Below, piece by piece: positions 15,655-24,724 of a stretch of 64,000 bases of DNA (position 1 is its first letter; every line of letters begins with the position of its first letter). The translations under genes were made by a program, and so were the position numbers. This stretch comes from an uncultured Croceitalea sp. GTDB taxonomy: Bacteria > Bacteroidota > Bacteroidia > Flavobacteriales > Flavobacteriaceae. Under the pieces are notes generated by a model. The model worked only from the letters and a program-made list of their open reading frames with translations. It did not search any database and had not been told where the DNA came from. The DNA is taken from positions 310,001 through 374,000 of the forward strand of contig CANNDD010000005.1 of the NCBI GenBank assembly GCA_947503285.1. Direction: 5' to 3'.

Positions 15655-17019
15655 ATGTCACAAGTACGAACTTATTTAAATCAACGTGTTGAGGCCGCTC
15701 CTTTAGCGGTCTTTCGCATTTTGTTCGGTCTATTGATGTTTATAAGCATCATACGCTTTTGGGCTTACGGTTGGATCGAAAAATTGTACCTGATACCAAA
15801 ATTTCATTTTTCGTATTACGGTTTTGAATGGATAAAACCGATAGGGCAGTGGACGTATCTCATTTTCGCAGTATGTGGTTTGGCTTCCTTGGCCGTGGCA
15901 GTTGGCTTTAAATACCGATTGGCAATCGTCACTTTTTTTATGTCGTTCACCTATATCGAATTGATGGACAAGACCACGTATTTGAACCACTACTATTTTG
16001 TCAGTATACTTTCCTTCCTGTTGATTTTTTTGCCCGCGAATGTCTACTACTCCATTGATGCTAAATTAAATGCCCAAAAAAGGTTTCAGTTTATTCCTAA
16101 ATGGAATATTGATGCCTTAAAACTGCTGGTAACCCTGGTGTATATCTATGCGGGTCTGGCCAAATTAAATTCAGACTGGTTGTTCAAGGCCATGCCGCTC
16201 AAGATTTGGTTGCCTTCTAAATTTGATTTGCCCTTGATCGGTGATTTAATGGGAAAAGAATGGGTGCACTATGCTTTTAGTTGGATTGGTGCCGGCTACG
16301 ATCTATTTATTCCCTTTTTATTGTTGTATCGCCCGACAAGGGTCGTGGCTTTTGGTCTTGTGGTGGTCTTTCACATATTGACACGGGTGCTGTTCCCCAT
16401 CGGCATGTTTCCGTATATCATGATTGTTTCCGCATTGCTTTTCTTTGATTCAAAGCTGCATCATAACATACTGGGTCTCTTGTCGAAATGGTTGCCTATC
16501 GACAAACGTATTTTTGACAATAACGCCATCCTGCAACCAAAGAAGGGGGTGATCCATACCATAAAGTACGGTTTGGTAAGCCTGTTTTTTATAGTACAAT
16601 TGGTATTCCCGTGGCGTTACTTAGCCTATCCCGATGAATTGTTTTGGACGGAAGAAGGGTATCGTTTTTCATGGCGTGTCATGCTGATGGAAAAATCTGG
16701 CTATGCCCAGTTCAAAATCGTCGATAAGGATACACAACGGTGGTTTTATGTGGATAATACCAAATATTTAACCCCATTTCAAGAAAAGCAGATGGGTTTT
16801 CAGCCTGATTTCATTTTGGAATATGCACATTTTTTGGCAGACACCCATAGGGCGAAAGGTATTAATAATATTGCGGTTTATGTAGATTGTCAAGTAGCGT
16901 TGAACGGACGCTTGAGCCAGACTTTTATCGACCCAAATACTGATCTAACACAAATAAAGGATTCTTTTGAGCACAAGTATTGGATATTACCCTTTGAAGA
17001 AGAAATCAAAGGTATTTAG
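15655..17019 (+). CDS. HTTM domain membrane protein (vitamin K-dependent carboxylase-like)
   Basis: The protein has 454 residues with a polytopic membrane part (about 1-330). It begins AAPLAVFRILFGLLMFISIIRF, the typical opening of the HTTM domain, and contains FMSFTYIELMDKTTYLNHYY, YIYAGLAKLNSDWLF and AFGLVVVFHILTRVLFPIGMFPYIM. The C-terminal 120 residues form a soluble domain (FSWRVMLMEKSGYAQF). The HTTM fold is that of vitamin K-dependent gamma-glutamyl carboxylase, but bacterial members have no proven reaction. The ATG follows the imelysin TAA with no gap, implying translational coupling. Placement between an imelysin-like protein and a TonB receptor under an iron-type operator suggests a role in metal acquisition, perhaps modifying or assembling the lipoproteins. 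That is inference. Confidence 0.85.
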   Translation: MSQVRTYLNQRVEAAPLAVFRILFGLLMFISIIRFWAYGWIEKLYLIPKFHFSYYGFEWIKPIGQWTYLIFAVCGLASLAVAVGFKYRLAIVTFFMSFTYIELMDKTTYLNHYYFVSILSFLLIFLPANVYYSIDAKLNAQKRFQFIPKWNIDALKLLVTLVYIYAGLAKLNSDWLFKAMPLKIWLPSKFDLPLIGDLMGKEWVHYAFSWIGAGYDLFIPFLLLYRPTRVVAFGLVVVFHILTRVLFPIGMFPYIMIVSALLFFDSKLHHNILGLLSKWLPIDKRIFDNNAILQPKKGVIHTIKYGLVSLFFIVQLVFPWRYLAYPDELFWTEEGYRFSWRVMLMEKSGYAQFKIVDKDTQRWFYVDNTKYLTPFQEKQMGFQPDFILEYAHFLADTHRAKGINNIAVYVDCQVALNGRLSQTFIDPNTDLTQIKDSFEHKYWILPFEEEIKGI

Positions 17020-19471
17020 TTTTGTAGCACTCTTTTTTTTAACGCTACCGTTTTACGGACAAATGACCATATCGGGTACCGTCTCTGATGAGACGGGTGC
17101 CCCTATAACCGGTGCCGAGGTTTACCTCAAAAATATCAAGGCTTTGCAGACCACGGCTAGTGATGGTAGCTTTGCCTTTTCCAATATGAAGGGCGGAAAG
17201 TATACACTTATCGTCTTTGCCTATGAATATGAGGTGTTTGAACAAGAACTGACCTTTGATAAAACATTTGACCTTAAGATTCAGTTGAACGCACTGAAAC
17301 AGCAGCAATTGTCAGAAGTGGTTTTGACACAGCGACGTGAACAGGTATTTGCATTACAGCAGTTGAAAAAAGTAGAGGGAACCGCTATTTATGCAGGCAA
17401 AAAAAGTGAGGTCGTTTTAGTGGATAATATTGTTGGTAATACCGCTGCGAATAACCCAAGGCAAATTTACAGTCAAGTAGTCGGGCTTAACATTTATGAA
17501 AATGGTGATGCCGGCCTACAATTGAATATCGGGGGTAGGGGATTGGACCCAAATCGAACGGCAAATTTCAATACCCGTCAAAATGGTTACGATATCAGTG
17601 CAGACGCCCTAGGCTACCCAGAAAGTTATTATACCCCTCCTGCAGAGGCGTTGAGTCAAATTCAGGTGGTGCGTGGTGCGGCATCGTTGCAGTACGGACC
17701 TCAGTTCGGTGGGCTGATCAATTTTAAGATGAAGCAACCTAACCCCACAAAAAAGATAGAATGGATTTCAAGACAGACCTTGGGTTCTTTTGATTTAAGA
17801 ACAAGTTTCAACAGTCTTTCTGGGTCCGTGGGTAAGTTTAGTTACTATACGTATTTCAATTATAAAGAGGGGAGCGGGTTTCGACCGAATTCGAATTTCA
17901 ATAGTAGAAACTATTACGGTCATTTTTCATACCAGCTAAGTGATAAGACCAAGTTGGGTTTTGAAACGACTATACTGAATTACTTGGCACAGCAACCGGG
18001 CGGGCTTACCGATGCACAGTTTTTAGAAGACCCTACATTCAGTAATAGAACCAGAAACTGGTTCAATGTAGATTGGAAACTTTTCTCCCTTCGGTTAGAC
18101 CACAGGTTTTCAGTGGCCACGGATTTTAGTTTGAACCTTTTTGCACTGGATGCCTCGCGTAAAGCACTTGGGTTTCGAACCAATCGGGTATCACAACCCG
18201 ACGATTTGACCCAACCCAGGGAACTACTAGTTGATAATTTTCAGAATTGGGGTGGTGAGGCCAGATTGCTACACCGTTACAAATTAAAAGATACCGATGC
18301 CGTTCTTTTATTGGGTTCTAAATTCTATAATACGAACAATGACCAGCGTCAAGGTCCGGGTACCAATGGTTTGAATGCTGATTTTAGCTTTGCGGATGAG
18401 GAATTCCCCAATTTTGAGCGGCAATCACAGTTTGATTTTCCGAATTTGAACGTGGCGGTTTTTGGAGAGAATATTTTCAATATAACCAATAGGTTTTCGG
18501 TGACCCCGGGTTTCCGTTTTGAATATATCAAAACGGAGAGTGAGGGATCCTTCCGCAATATTGTACTGGATCTTGCGGGTAATCCTTTGTTGAATGAAGA
18601 GCTTCCCGACAATCGGACTTTTGAGCGAAATTTTGTGCTTTTGGGTGTCGGGGCTGCTTATAAATTGAACACCTCAGGGGAATTTTATGCCAATTTCTCA
18701 GAGAATTATCGTTCGGTAACCTTCAGCGACATTCGGGTGGTCAATCCATCTTTTCAAATCGATCCGAACATTACCGATGAAGATGGTTTTACAGCAGATT
18801 TGGGTTTTCGCGGGCGATTCAAGAATATCCTTTCTTACGATGGTAGTGTTTTTGGGTTACTTTACAATAATCGTTTAGGGGAAGCCTTGTTTGAGAATAG
18901 TACCGGAAGTATTATACGGGGAAGGGGCAATATCGGCGATGCTTTTATCTATGGATTGGAAACCTTTGTGGATTGGAATATTGTTGGAACCTTTTGGGAA
19001 GGAAATAAGGATTTTAAATGGAACTTTTTTTCAAACCTGGCCTTTACGCAATCGGAATATACCGAGGTAAACTTGTTAAGCTTTGGTGGAGATACCCAGG
19101 TTACGACATTGGAAGAGGGAAATAAGGTGGAATTTATTCCTGAAGTAAACTTAAAGGCCGGATTCAGTTTCGGGTATAAAGACTTTTTAGGCAGTTTACA
19201 GTATACCTATTTGAGCGAGCAATTTACCGATGCTACCAACGCCCCGCAAAACGTAAATGACAATCAACGGGGTATAGAAGGTACCATACCCGCTTATGAT
19301 ATCTTAGATCTTTCATTGTCGTATACCTATAAGATGTTTCGTTTGGAAGCTGGGGTGAACAACCTTTTAGATAATAGCTATTTCACACGAAGGGCAACCG
19401 GTTATCCTGGTCCCGGAATTATTCCAGCAGAACCAAGAACGTTTTACACGACCTTGCAGGTCAAGCTTTAA
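16994..19471 (+). CDS. FecA-like TonB-dependent receptor
   Basis: The protein has 825 residues if it starts at TTG 16994. The signal peptide (KKKSKVFSFVALFFLTLPFYGQ) has no ATG before it, and the first in-frame ATG (17062) would remove it. A non-ATG start overlapping the HTTM gene by 26 bp is therefore needed. TTG 16967 is also possible. Domains: a carboxypeptidase-regulatory-like fold (about 25-105, ISGTVSDETGAPITGAEVYL), a plug (VVGLNIYENGDAGLQLNIGG, QIQVVRGAASLQYGPQFGG) and a 22-strand barrel ending FYTTLQVKL. The plug and barrel resemble the ferric-dicitrate FecA group. It is the last gene of the imelysin-HTTM operon. Ligand is probably a ferric complex, unproven. Confidence 0.85.
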   Translation: MKKKSKVFSFVALFFLTLPFYGQMTISGTVSDETGAPITGAEVYLKNIKALQTTASDGSFAFSNMKGGKYTLIVFAYEYEVFEQELTFDKTFDLKIQLNALKQQQLSEVVLTQRREQVFALQQLKKVEGTAIYAGKKSEVVLVDNIVGNTAANNPRQIYSQVVGLNIYENGDAGLQLNIGGRGLDPNRTANFNTRQNGYDISADALGYPESYYTPPAEALSQIQVVRGAASLQYGPQFGGLINFKMKQPNPTKKIEWISRQTLGSFDLRTSFNSLSGSVGKFSYYTYFNYKEGSGFRPNSNFNSRNYYGHFSYQLSDKTKLGFETTILNYLAQQPGGLTDAQFLEDPTFSNRTRNWFNVDWKLFSLRLDHRFSVATDFSLNLFALDASRKALGFRTNRVSQPDDLTQPRELLVDNFQNWGGEARLLHRYKLKDTDAVLLLGSKFYNTNNDQRQGPGTNGLNADFSFADEEFPNFERQSQFDFPNLNVAVFGENIFNITNRFSVTPGFRFEYIKTESEGSFRNIVLDLAGNPLLNEELPDNRTFERNFVLLGVGAAYKLNTSGEFYANFSENYRSVTFSDIRVVNPSFQIDPNITDEDGFTADLGFRGRFKNILSYDGSVFGLLYNNRLGEALFENSTGSIIRGRGNIGDAFIYGLETFVDWNIVGTFWEGNKDFKWNFFSNLAFTQSEYTEVNLLSFGGDTQVTTLEEGNKVEFIPEVNLKAGFSFGYKDFLGSLQYTYLSEQFTDATNAPQNVNDNQRGIEGTIPAYDILDLSLSYTYKMFRLEAGVNNLLDNSYFTRRATGYPGPGIIPAEPRTFYTTLQVKL

Positions 19472-19478
19472 AAGAAAA

Positions 19479-19502
19479 GCTACAGCACCCAGTAGCCTTT
19501 TT
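19479..19502 (+). terminator. Probable terminator of the FecA-like receptor operon
   Basis: GCTAC (19479-19483) and GTAGC (19492-19496) enclose an 8-base loop and are followed by CTTTTTCC. The stem is short, but the position 8 bp after the stop and the T-run fit. AAAAG before the stem could pair with the T-run and let it work for the minus-strand gene as well. Confidence 0.5.
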
Positions 19503-19538
19503 CCAAACTTTACCAAGAACCTGAAAATGCTACGAAGA

Positions 19539-19889
19539 TTAGTTTTCTATTGAGCGATAGTCGATATCGCGATACGCTATCAAGTTAACTTCTTCAGCTT
19601 TAAGGGTTAATAAGGCCTTGAACTCTTCTAACTCCATCTTGCTCAATAGTATAATGAAATGCTTGGTGCCGACCGAAAGCGGTATTTTACGGTGTGTTGC
19701 AGTGCATTTTAGCTGATTTTCCCAATAGTTGGTGTCCAAATTGAATAGATATTCCTTCAAAGCCTCTAATTCCCATTCAAACAATTCAAAACAGAGATTG
19801 TTGTATAGTACTTGAAAAATGTTACTCTTATTACAATAGGTAATGATACCGTTTTTTGATTGATGGATTATTTTTCTTGTCAGACACAT
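19539..19889 (-). CDS. Small DUF6686-like protein with iron-type promoter
   Basis: The protein has 116 residues with no signal peptide: CLTRKIIHQSKNGIITYCNK, IFQVLYNNLCFELFEWELEALKEYL, then WENQLKCTATHRKIPLSVGT and IILLSKMELEEFKALL. The pattern recalls the DUF6686 family of small cytoplasmic Bacteroidota proteins, with function unknown. The cysteines and histidine (C2, C18, C33, a CTATH segment) could bind metal. The ATG at 19889 is chosen over an upstream TTG (19913) because that TTG overlaps the -7 box TATATTTG (19918-19911). An operator-like palindrome at 19924-19942 lies directly upstream, so this gene probably belongs to the same iron regulon as the receptor genes and may be a regulator or sensor within it. 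It is divergent from guaB. Confidence 0.6.
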   Translation of the reverse strand: MCLTRKIIHQSKNGIITYCNKSNIFQVLYNNLCFELFEWELEALKEYLFNLDTNYWENQLKCTATHRKIPLSVGTKHFIILLSKMELEEFKALLTLKAEEVNLIAYRDIDYRSIEN

Positions 19890-19910
19890 AATCGGTATTT
19901 GTAATGAGTT

Positions 19911-19918
19911 CAAATATA
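19911..19918 (-). promoter_or_regulatory. -7 box of the DUF6686-like gene
   Basis: On the minus strand this reads TATATTTG, identical to the -7 boxes of the heme receptor and the DUF4856 gene. It lies 22 bp before the chosen ATG and 6 bp from the palindrome. Confidence 0.65.
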
Positions 19919-19923
19919 ATATT

Positions 19924-19942
19924 ATTTGTATTAAGTCTAAAT
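19924..19942. promoter_or_regulatory. Iron-type operator palindrome 5 (DUF6686-like gene)
   Basis: ATTTGTATT-A-AGTCTAAAT shares its right half exactly with the sites at 7652 and 12949. Relative to its -7 box it sits where site 1 sits at the heme receptor promoter. Confidence 0.66.
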
Positions 19943-19984
19943 AAAAATAAATAATATTTCTGCCGTTTCAAGCCATATTAAATT

Positions 19985-20008
19985 CTTGATTTAAAAACAG
20001 TATCTTTG
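19985..20008 (+). promoter_or_regulatory. Promoter of guaB
   Basis: TTGA at 19985 and TATCTTTG at 20001-20008 fit the -33/-7 pattern, although the spacing is slightly short. The -7 box lies 23 bp before the guaB ATG. The palindrome at 19924-19942 is about 45 bp upstream, so it probably does not control guaB. Confidence 0.55.
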
Positions 20009-20031
20009 CACGCAATTAATCCGTAATTGCG

Positions 20032-21504
20032 ATGAAAGCCCACCTAAATAAAATTCTTGGCGAAGGCCTTACCTATGATGATGTCCTTTTAGTGCCCGCA
20101 TTTTCTGAGGTGCTTCCTAGAGAAGTCAATATACAAGCAAAATTTACAAGAAATATTACTATAAATGTGCCTATTGTCTCTGCTGCCATGGATACGGTAA
20201 CCGAATCAAAAATGGCCATTGCCATTGCACGTGAAGGAGGCATCGGGGTATTGCACAAAAACATGACCATCGAGCAGCAGGCCATGAAGGTCCGCAAGGT
20301 AAAACGTGCAGAGAGTGGAATGATATTAGACCCTGTGACGCTTCCTTTGAATGCCATCGTAAAAGATGCCAAGGCTAGTATGAAAGAACACAGTATCGGT
20401 GGAATTCCAATTGTGGATGATGCCGGTAAGTTAATAGGTATCGTGACTAATCGCGATCTACGTTTTGAAAAAAACAATGAGCGCCCTATTCAAGAAGTGA
20501 TGACTTCCGAAAACTTGGTGACAGCCAAAGAAGGGACCACCCTGGGTGAAGCAGAAGATATCCTTCAAGAGAATAAAATTGAAAAACTACCGGTTGTAGA
20601 CAATGATTATACTTTGGTGGGCCTTATTACATTCCGTGATATTACCAAATTGACCCAAAAACCGATAGCCAATAAAGATAAGTATGGAAGGCTTCGCGTA
20701 GCTGCAGCCTTAGGGGTCACAGCTGATGCGGTAGATAGGGCAGGGGCCTTGGTGCATGCCGGTGTGGATGCCGTTGTAATCGATACCGCACATGGTCATA
20801 CCAAAGGGGTGGTTAGTGTTTTAAAAGAAGTGAAGAAAGCGTTCCCTGATTTAGATGTTATCGTGGGTAATATCGCTACCGGGGAGGCTGCGAAATATTT
20901 GGTAGATGCGGGAGCTGATGCCGTAAAAGTGGGTATTGGTCCGGGTTCAATCTGTACCACCCGCGTGGTTGCTGGTGTTGGTTTTCCCCAATTTTCAGCA
21001 GTGCTTGAAGTCTCAGCGGCTATTAAAGGTTCTGGCGTTCCAGTAATCGCTGACGGTGGTATTCGTTATACAGGTGACATCCCAAAGGCCATTGCTGCTG
21101 GTGCCGATACCGTAATGTTGGGTTCACTATTGGCTGGCACCAAAGAGTCGCCTGGGGAGACCATCATCTACGAAGGTAGAAAATTCAAAAGTTACCGCGG
21201 TATGGGTTCGGTCGAGGCCATGAAGCAAGGTTCAAAAGACCGTTATTTTCAAGACGTTGAAGACGATATCAAAAAATTAGTACCCGAAGGTATTGTAGGT
21301 CGCGTTCCCTACAAAGGGGAACTTTTTGAGAGTATCCATCAATTTGTAGGTGGATTGCGGGCCGGAATGGGTTATTGTGGTGCCAAGGATATCGAAACAT
21401 TGAAAGAGACCGGGCGTTTTGTGAAAATTACCGCTAGCGGAATCAACGAGAGTCACCCGCATGATGTAACGATTACTAAAGAGAGTCCGAATTATAGTAG
21501 GTAA
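20032..21504 (+). CDS. guaB: Inosine-5'-monophosphate dehydrogenase
   Basis: The protein has 490 residues, the usual bacterial length. It oxidises IMP to XMP with NAD, the committed step of guanine nucleotide synthesis, in the cytoplasm. It begins [21 protein letters not shown] tandem CBS pair lies at about 95-205 ([40 protein letters not shown]). The catalytic loop [13 protein letters not shown] carries the nucleophile Cys308, and the flap contains [10 protein letters not shown]. All catalytic elements are intact. It is a single-gene unit with its own promoter. Confidence 0.97.
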   Translation: MKAHLNKILGEGLTYDDVLLVPAFSEVLPREVNIQAKFTRNITINVPIVSAAMDTVTESKMAIAIAREGGIGVLHKNMTIEQQAMKVRKVKRAESGMILDPVTLPLNAIVKDAKASMKEHSIGGIPIVDDAGKLIGIVTNRDLRFEKNNERPIQEVMTSENLVTAKEGTTLGEAEDILQENKIEKLPVVDNDYTLVGLITFRDITKLTQKPIANKDKYGRLRVAAALGVTADAVDRAGALVHAGVDAVVIDTAHGHTKGVVSVLKEVKKAFPDLDVIVGNIATGEAAKYLVDAGADAVKVGIGPGSICTTRVVAGVGFPQFSAVLEVSAAIKGSGVPVIADGGIRYTGDIPKAIAAGADTVMLGSLLAGTKESPGETIIYEGRKFKSYRGMGSVEAMKQGSKDRYFQDVEDDIKKLVPEGIVGRVPYKGELFESIHQFVGGLRAGMGYCGAKDIETLKETGRFVKITASGINESHPHDVTITKESPNYSR

Positions 21505-21568
21505 TCTATCACACTTTCCATAAGTTAAGCATTCAATTTCTTATGTTTGCTACCATGCAAAGTATAAG

Positions 21569-22702
21569 ATGACCTTTATTTATAATCCTATTTATGTACT
21601 GACTGTTTTGGCCTTAATGGTCCTGCTGTCTTTGTATGCAGGTAAGACCAAATGGGGCAAACCTTTTGGGGCCGCCCTTTTGGTAATTGTATTTACAGCC
21701 GTAATGGCCAATCTAAAATTGATTCCTTCGGCATCAAATTCAATTCCGCTATACGATGCTATTTTTACCTATTTGGCACCTATCTCTATTTTCTTTTTGC
21801 TTTTGGGTGCAAATCTAAAGTCCATCAAAAAAGCGGGTGCCCCTATGATTGCCCTTTTCTTGATAGGTTCATTGGCAACCGTATTAGGTATTCTGATTTC
21901 GTGGTATTTGGTTTCGCCCCAAAATGTACTTGGTGATGACGGTAAGATATTGGCGGGTATGCTTACCGGCACCTATACTGGTGGTAGCGTTAATTTCAAT
22001 GCGGTGGCTTTGGCCTATGATTTTCAAGAAAAAGGAGTGCTTTATGCAGGGGCTATTGCCGTAGATAACGTTGTTACCGCATTTTGGGTCGTGATTACAA
22101 TAGCTTTTCCAGTTGTGTTGAGACGCTATTTTAAAGACAGGAAACTTAGCAGTCAAAGTAGTGGGATAAAGGATGATGGATTAAGGTTCATGGATTTAAA
22201 ATCGCTGGGTTGGTTGGTTTTTATTGGATTGGTGTCTTTTTTAGTTTCAGACTTGATCTCCGAGTTGGTTCCAAATATTCCGTCGATAATAACCCTTTCA
22301 ACTATTGGGATCATATTGGCCCAAACCTCGTTTATTTCAAAATTAAAGGGTGCACATGAACTCGGTTTGTATTTGGTATATCTTTTTCTAGCCGTAATTG
22401 GGGCGTATTGTGAGATTGGTGCAGTGTTGGCACTAAAAGAAGTGGGTTTACTATTATTGTTGTTTACCTCATTTGCGGTAATGGTTCATGGCCTACTTAC
22501 TATTTTATTGGGAGGGTTGTTCTTTAAAGATTGGGATATGATTTCCATAGCCAGTCAGGCCAACATAGGAGGTGGTACTTCCGCCATTGCACTTGCTGAA
22601 ACCTTTAATCGTAAAGAGTTGATATTACCTGCTATTTTGGTGGGCACTTTGGGCAATGCGCTTGGCACTTATCTTGGGTTTTTAGTAGTTTCAATACTTT
22701 AG
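21569..22702 (+). CDS. DUF819 family membrane protein
   Basis: This is a 377-residue integral membrane protein with about ten helices. Conserved segments include YLAPISIFFLLLGANLKSIK, LTGTYTGGSVNFNAVALAYD, AGAIAVDNVVTAFW, IGAYCEIGAVLALKE and QANIGGGTSAIALAETFNRK. The two inverted halves with GTYTGGSxNF and ANIGGxTSA are typical of DUF819 (YjcL-like), predicted transporters of unknown substrate in the inner membrane. It lies 64 bp after guaB with no clear terminator between, so it may be read from the guaB promoter. It converges with the response regulator gene, with 16 bp between the stops. Confidence 0.85.
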   Translation: MTFIYNPIYVLTVLALMVLLSLYAGKTKWGKPFGAALLVIVFTAVMANLKLIPSASNSIPLYDAIFTYLAPISIFFLLLGANLKSIKKAGAPMIALFLIGSLATVLGILISWYLVSPQNVLGDDGKILAGMLTGTYTGGSVNFNAVALAYDFQEKGVLYAGAIAVDNVVTAFWVVITIAFPVVLRRYFKDRKLSSQSSGIKDDGLRFMDLKSLGWLVFIGLVSFLVSDLISELVPNIPSIITLSTIGIILAQTSFISKLKGAHELGLYLVYLFLAVIGAYCEIGAVLALKEVGLLLLLFTSFAVMVHGLLTILLGGLFFKDWDMISIASQANIGGGTSAIALAETFNRKELILPAILVGTLGNALGTYLGFLVVSIL

Positions 22703-22718
22703 AAAAGACAGTGATACC

Positions 22719-23426
22719 CTACTGCTGTTTGAGTAATCGCAATACTTCATTTTTATAACTTGCCCCAATGGGTATCTCTACCTTACCCAATTCAACATCC
22801 ATTTTTGTAAAGGCCGTCACTCTTTGGGTGTTTACAATATAAGAACGATGAACCCTAAGGAATGTCGTTGGAAGCTTTTGCTCAAAATTACTGATAGTAT
22901 CCTTGGTAATGATATTTTCGGTGCCGGTGTGTATTCTGATATAGTCTTTGATACTTTCTATGTGACTGATGTTATCAAAATTTACCTTGATGAATTTTTT
23001 ATTGGAATTTACATAGATATGGTCATTTCTCACTTCCTCCTCAGCAGGTTTCTCCAGTGAAGGAGTTAGGTTTGTAAGGTCCTTAAATTTATTTATTGCT
23101 TTGAACAAGCGCGAAAATGATATGGGTTTTAGCAAGTAATCAACAACCTCTAATTCATAACTTTCTGGGGCGTAGTTGCGATGTGCGGTCGTTAAAATAA
23201 TTTTAGCCGAAGTTTGGGAGGTTTTGATAAAATCGAGACCGGTTAAAAGTGGCATTTCAATGTCCAGAAAAATTAAATCAACATGCAGTTCTTTAACAGC
23301 TTCAAAGGCTTCCAATGAATTTTCAAAAGTGCCGATAAGTTCTACGTCTACCAATGACTTCAAATGCGTTTTAATTACACTTATGGCCAAAGGTTCATCA
23401 TCGATAATAATACATTTAATTGCCAT
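22719..23426 (-). CDS. LytTR-family response regulator
   Basis: The protein has 235 residues. A receiver domain fills 1-120 (IIDDEPLAISVIKTHL, with phospho-acceptor Asp55 in FLDIEMPLLTG, and Lys in LLKPISFSRL). A LytTR DNA-binding domain fills about 135-235 (IYVNSNKKFIKVNFDNISHI, DYIRIHT, FLRVHRSYIVNTQRVTAFT). LytTR proteins bind pairs of short direct repeats. The gene starts 2 bp after the sensor kinase stop, so the two form one operon. The divergent ankyrin/serine hydrolase pair upstream of the kinase is the most likely target. Confidence 0.93.
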   Translation of the reverse strand: MAIKCIIIDDEPLAISVIKTHLKSLVDVELIGTFENSLEAFEAVKELHVDLIFLDIEMPLLTGLDFIKTSQTSAKIILTTAHRNYAPESYELEVVDYLLKPISFSRLFKAINKFKDLTNLTPSLEKPAEEEVRNDHIYVNSNKKFIKVNFDNISHIESIKDYIRIHTGTENIITKDTISNFEQKLPTTFLRVHRSYIVNTQRVTAFTKMDVELGKVEIPIGASYKNEVLRLLKQQ

Positions 23427-23428
23427 TT

Positions 23429-24502
23429 CTAATTCAAATCTATAATTAATGCCACAGTGAAGACTGTTGCGGTTTCGTCAATATGTAATTGGTGCCGCTC
23501 GGGATAGTTTAAAGCTAGCTGTCGTTTTAAGTTAGCCGTACCGATACCACTACTTGAAGCGGCAATAGTTTGGCTTTTACTATTTTCCGTTTTTTTATTT
23601 GAAACTTCAAAGGATAACTTTCTTTCTGTTGCGGCGAGGTCAATTTGTATGTGGGTGCTTTTACTACCTTTCGTTCCATGTTTGAAGGCATTTTCGACCA
23701 AAGGTAAAAGCAATAGTGGCGCAATCTGGGTTTGGGTATTGGTAACATCATGCTTGAAAGAACAGTTCAACCGATTGCCATAACGCAGGGCCTCCAACTC
23801 TATAAAAGCCTGAATTAACTCTATTTCTTTTTCAACAGCTATTGTCGGTTCGTCGCTTTGATATAAAATAAAGTCCAATATCTCAGAAAGCTTTAGTACA
23901 ACTTCGGGGGCAACATCTGACTTTGCCAAGGTAAGTGCATATAAATTGTTAAGCGTATTAAATAAAAAGTGAGGTTGAATCTGGGCCCTCAAAAACTTAA
24001 GTTCGTTGGTTGCCTTTTCTTTTTGAAGCACTTCAATGCGATGTTTCTCTTCAAACCTCTTTTTAAAGGCCTTAATGAAAAACATAATCAATGCATAGAC
24101 ATAGACTGCCGGAAAATATGCCGAAAATAAATAGGCTAAATCTTGTAAAATCTCTACTATGGACTCTTGGGTAAAATCTTCCCTGACCAAAGGTTCAATG
24201 AGATAGACAATACTAATTCTACCCAGCGCCGAGAATGTATAAATAGAAGTTACCAATGAAAGCCCAAATGCCCAATACTTCTTGTGTAACAATAGCTTTG
24301 GTATTTGGTAGTAGTTTAAAAGATAGGCTGCCAATATCTGAAGCGGCAAAAGGCCTAAGTAGTTCGTGACACTGGTTAAAAATGCTCCAGAATTTATAGT
24401 GGCCAATATGACAAAAACGCTGAATAGAACCACCCAAAACAAACAATGGGCGATGCCTCTTTTTTGAGAAATATAATCAATGAAAGCGCTTTTTTCTGAC
24501 AT
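23429..24502 (-). CDS. LytS/YehU-type sensor histidine kinase
   Basis: The protein has 357 residues. Four hydrophobic helices occupy about 17-145, followed by a coiled linker (FKKRFEEKHRIEVLQKEKAT). The His_kinase domain has the phospho-acceptor His178 in QIQPHFLFNTLNNLYAL. The ATPase part shows PLVENAFKHGTKG and SSGIGTANLKRQLALNYP. No separate extracellular sensor domain is present, so the signal is probably sensed in the membrane, for example envelope stress. It is the first gene of a kinase-regulator operon and is divergent from the ankyrin gene across a 222-bp gap (24503-24724). Confidence 0.92.
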   Translation of the reverse strand: MSEKSAFIDYISQKRGIAHCLFWVVLFSVFVILATINSGAFLTSVTNYLGLLPLQILAAYLLNYYQIPKLLLHKKYWAFGLSLVTSIYTFSALGRISIVYLIEPLVREDFTQESIVEILQDLAYLFSAYFPAVYVYALIMFFIKAFKKRFEEKHRIEVLQKEKATNELKFLRAQIQPHFLFNTLNNLYALTLAKSDVAPEVVLKLSEILDFILYQSDEPTIAVEKEIELIQAFIELEALRYGNRLNCSFKHDVTNTQTQIAPLLLLPLVENAFKHGTKGSKSTHIQIDLAATERKLSFEVSNKKTENSKSQTIAASSSGIGTANLKRQLALNYPERHQLHIDETATVFTVALIIDLN

Positions 24503-24724
24503 ACTGGTTTAAAAATAATGGAATTCAAGTTGCGCCTATAAATTAATCTTCAAATGAGATTTATCACATGACGTATATCCGTTTTCTTTGGATGAACAAT
24601 TCATAATCGTAAAAAACAATTCTATGGGTAGCAACTGGCAATTGGTCTATTACTTAAAAAGTGAAACCAACATACTACTAGTTTTACCCTATCAATTAAA
24701 AACGAACATTAAAATAAAATCATT

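Noticed and set aside
19924-20008. Control of guaB by the iron-type palindrome
   Set aside because: The site is about 45 bp upstream of the guaB -33 element but abuts the -7 box of the divergent DUF6686-like gene, so it most likely serves that gene.
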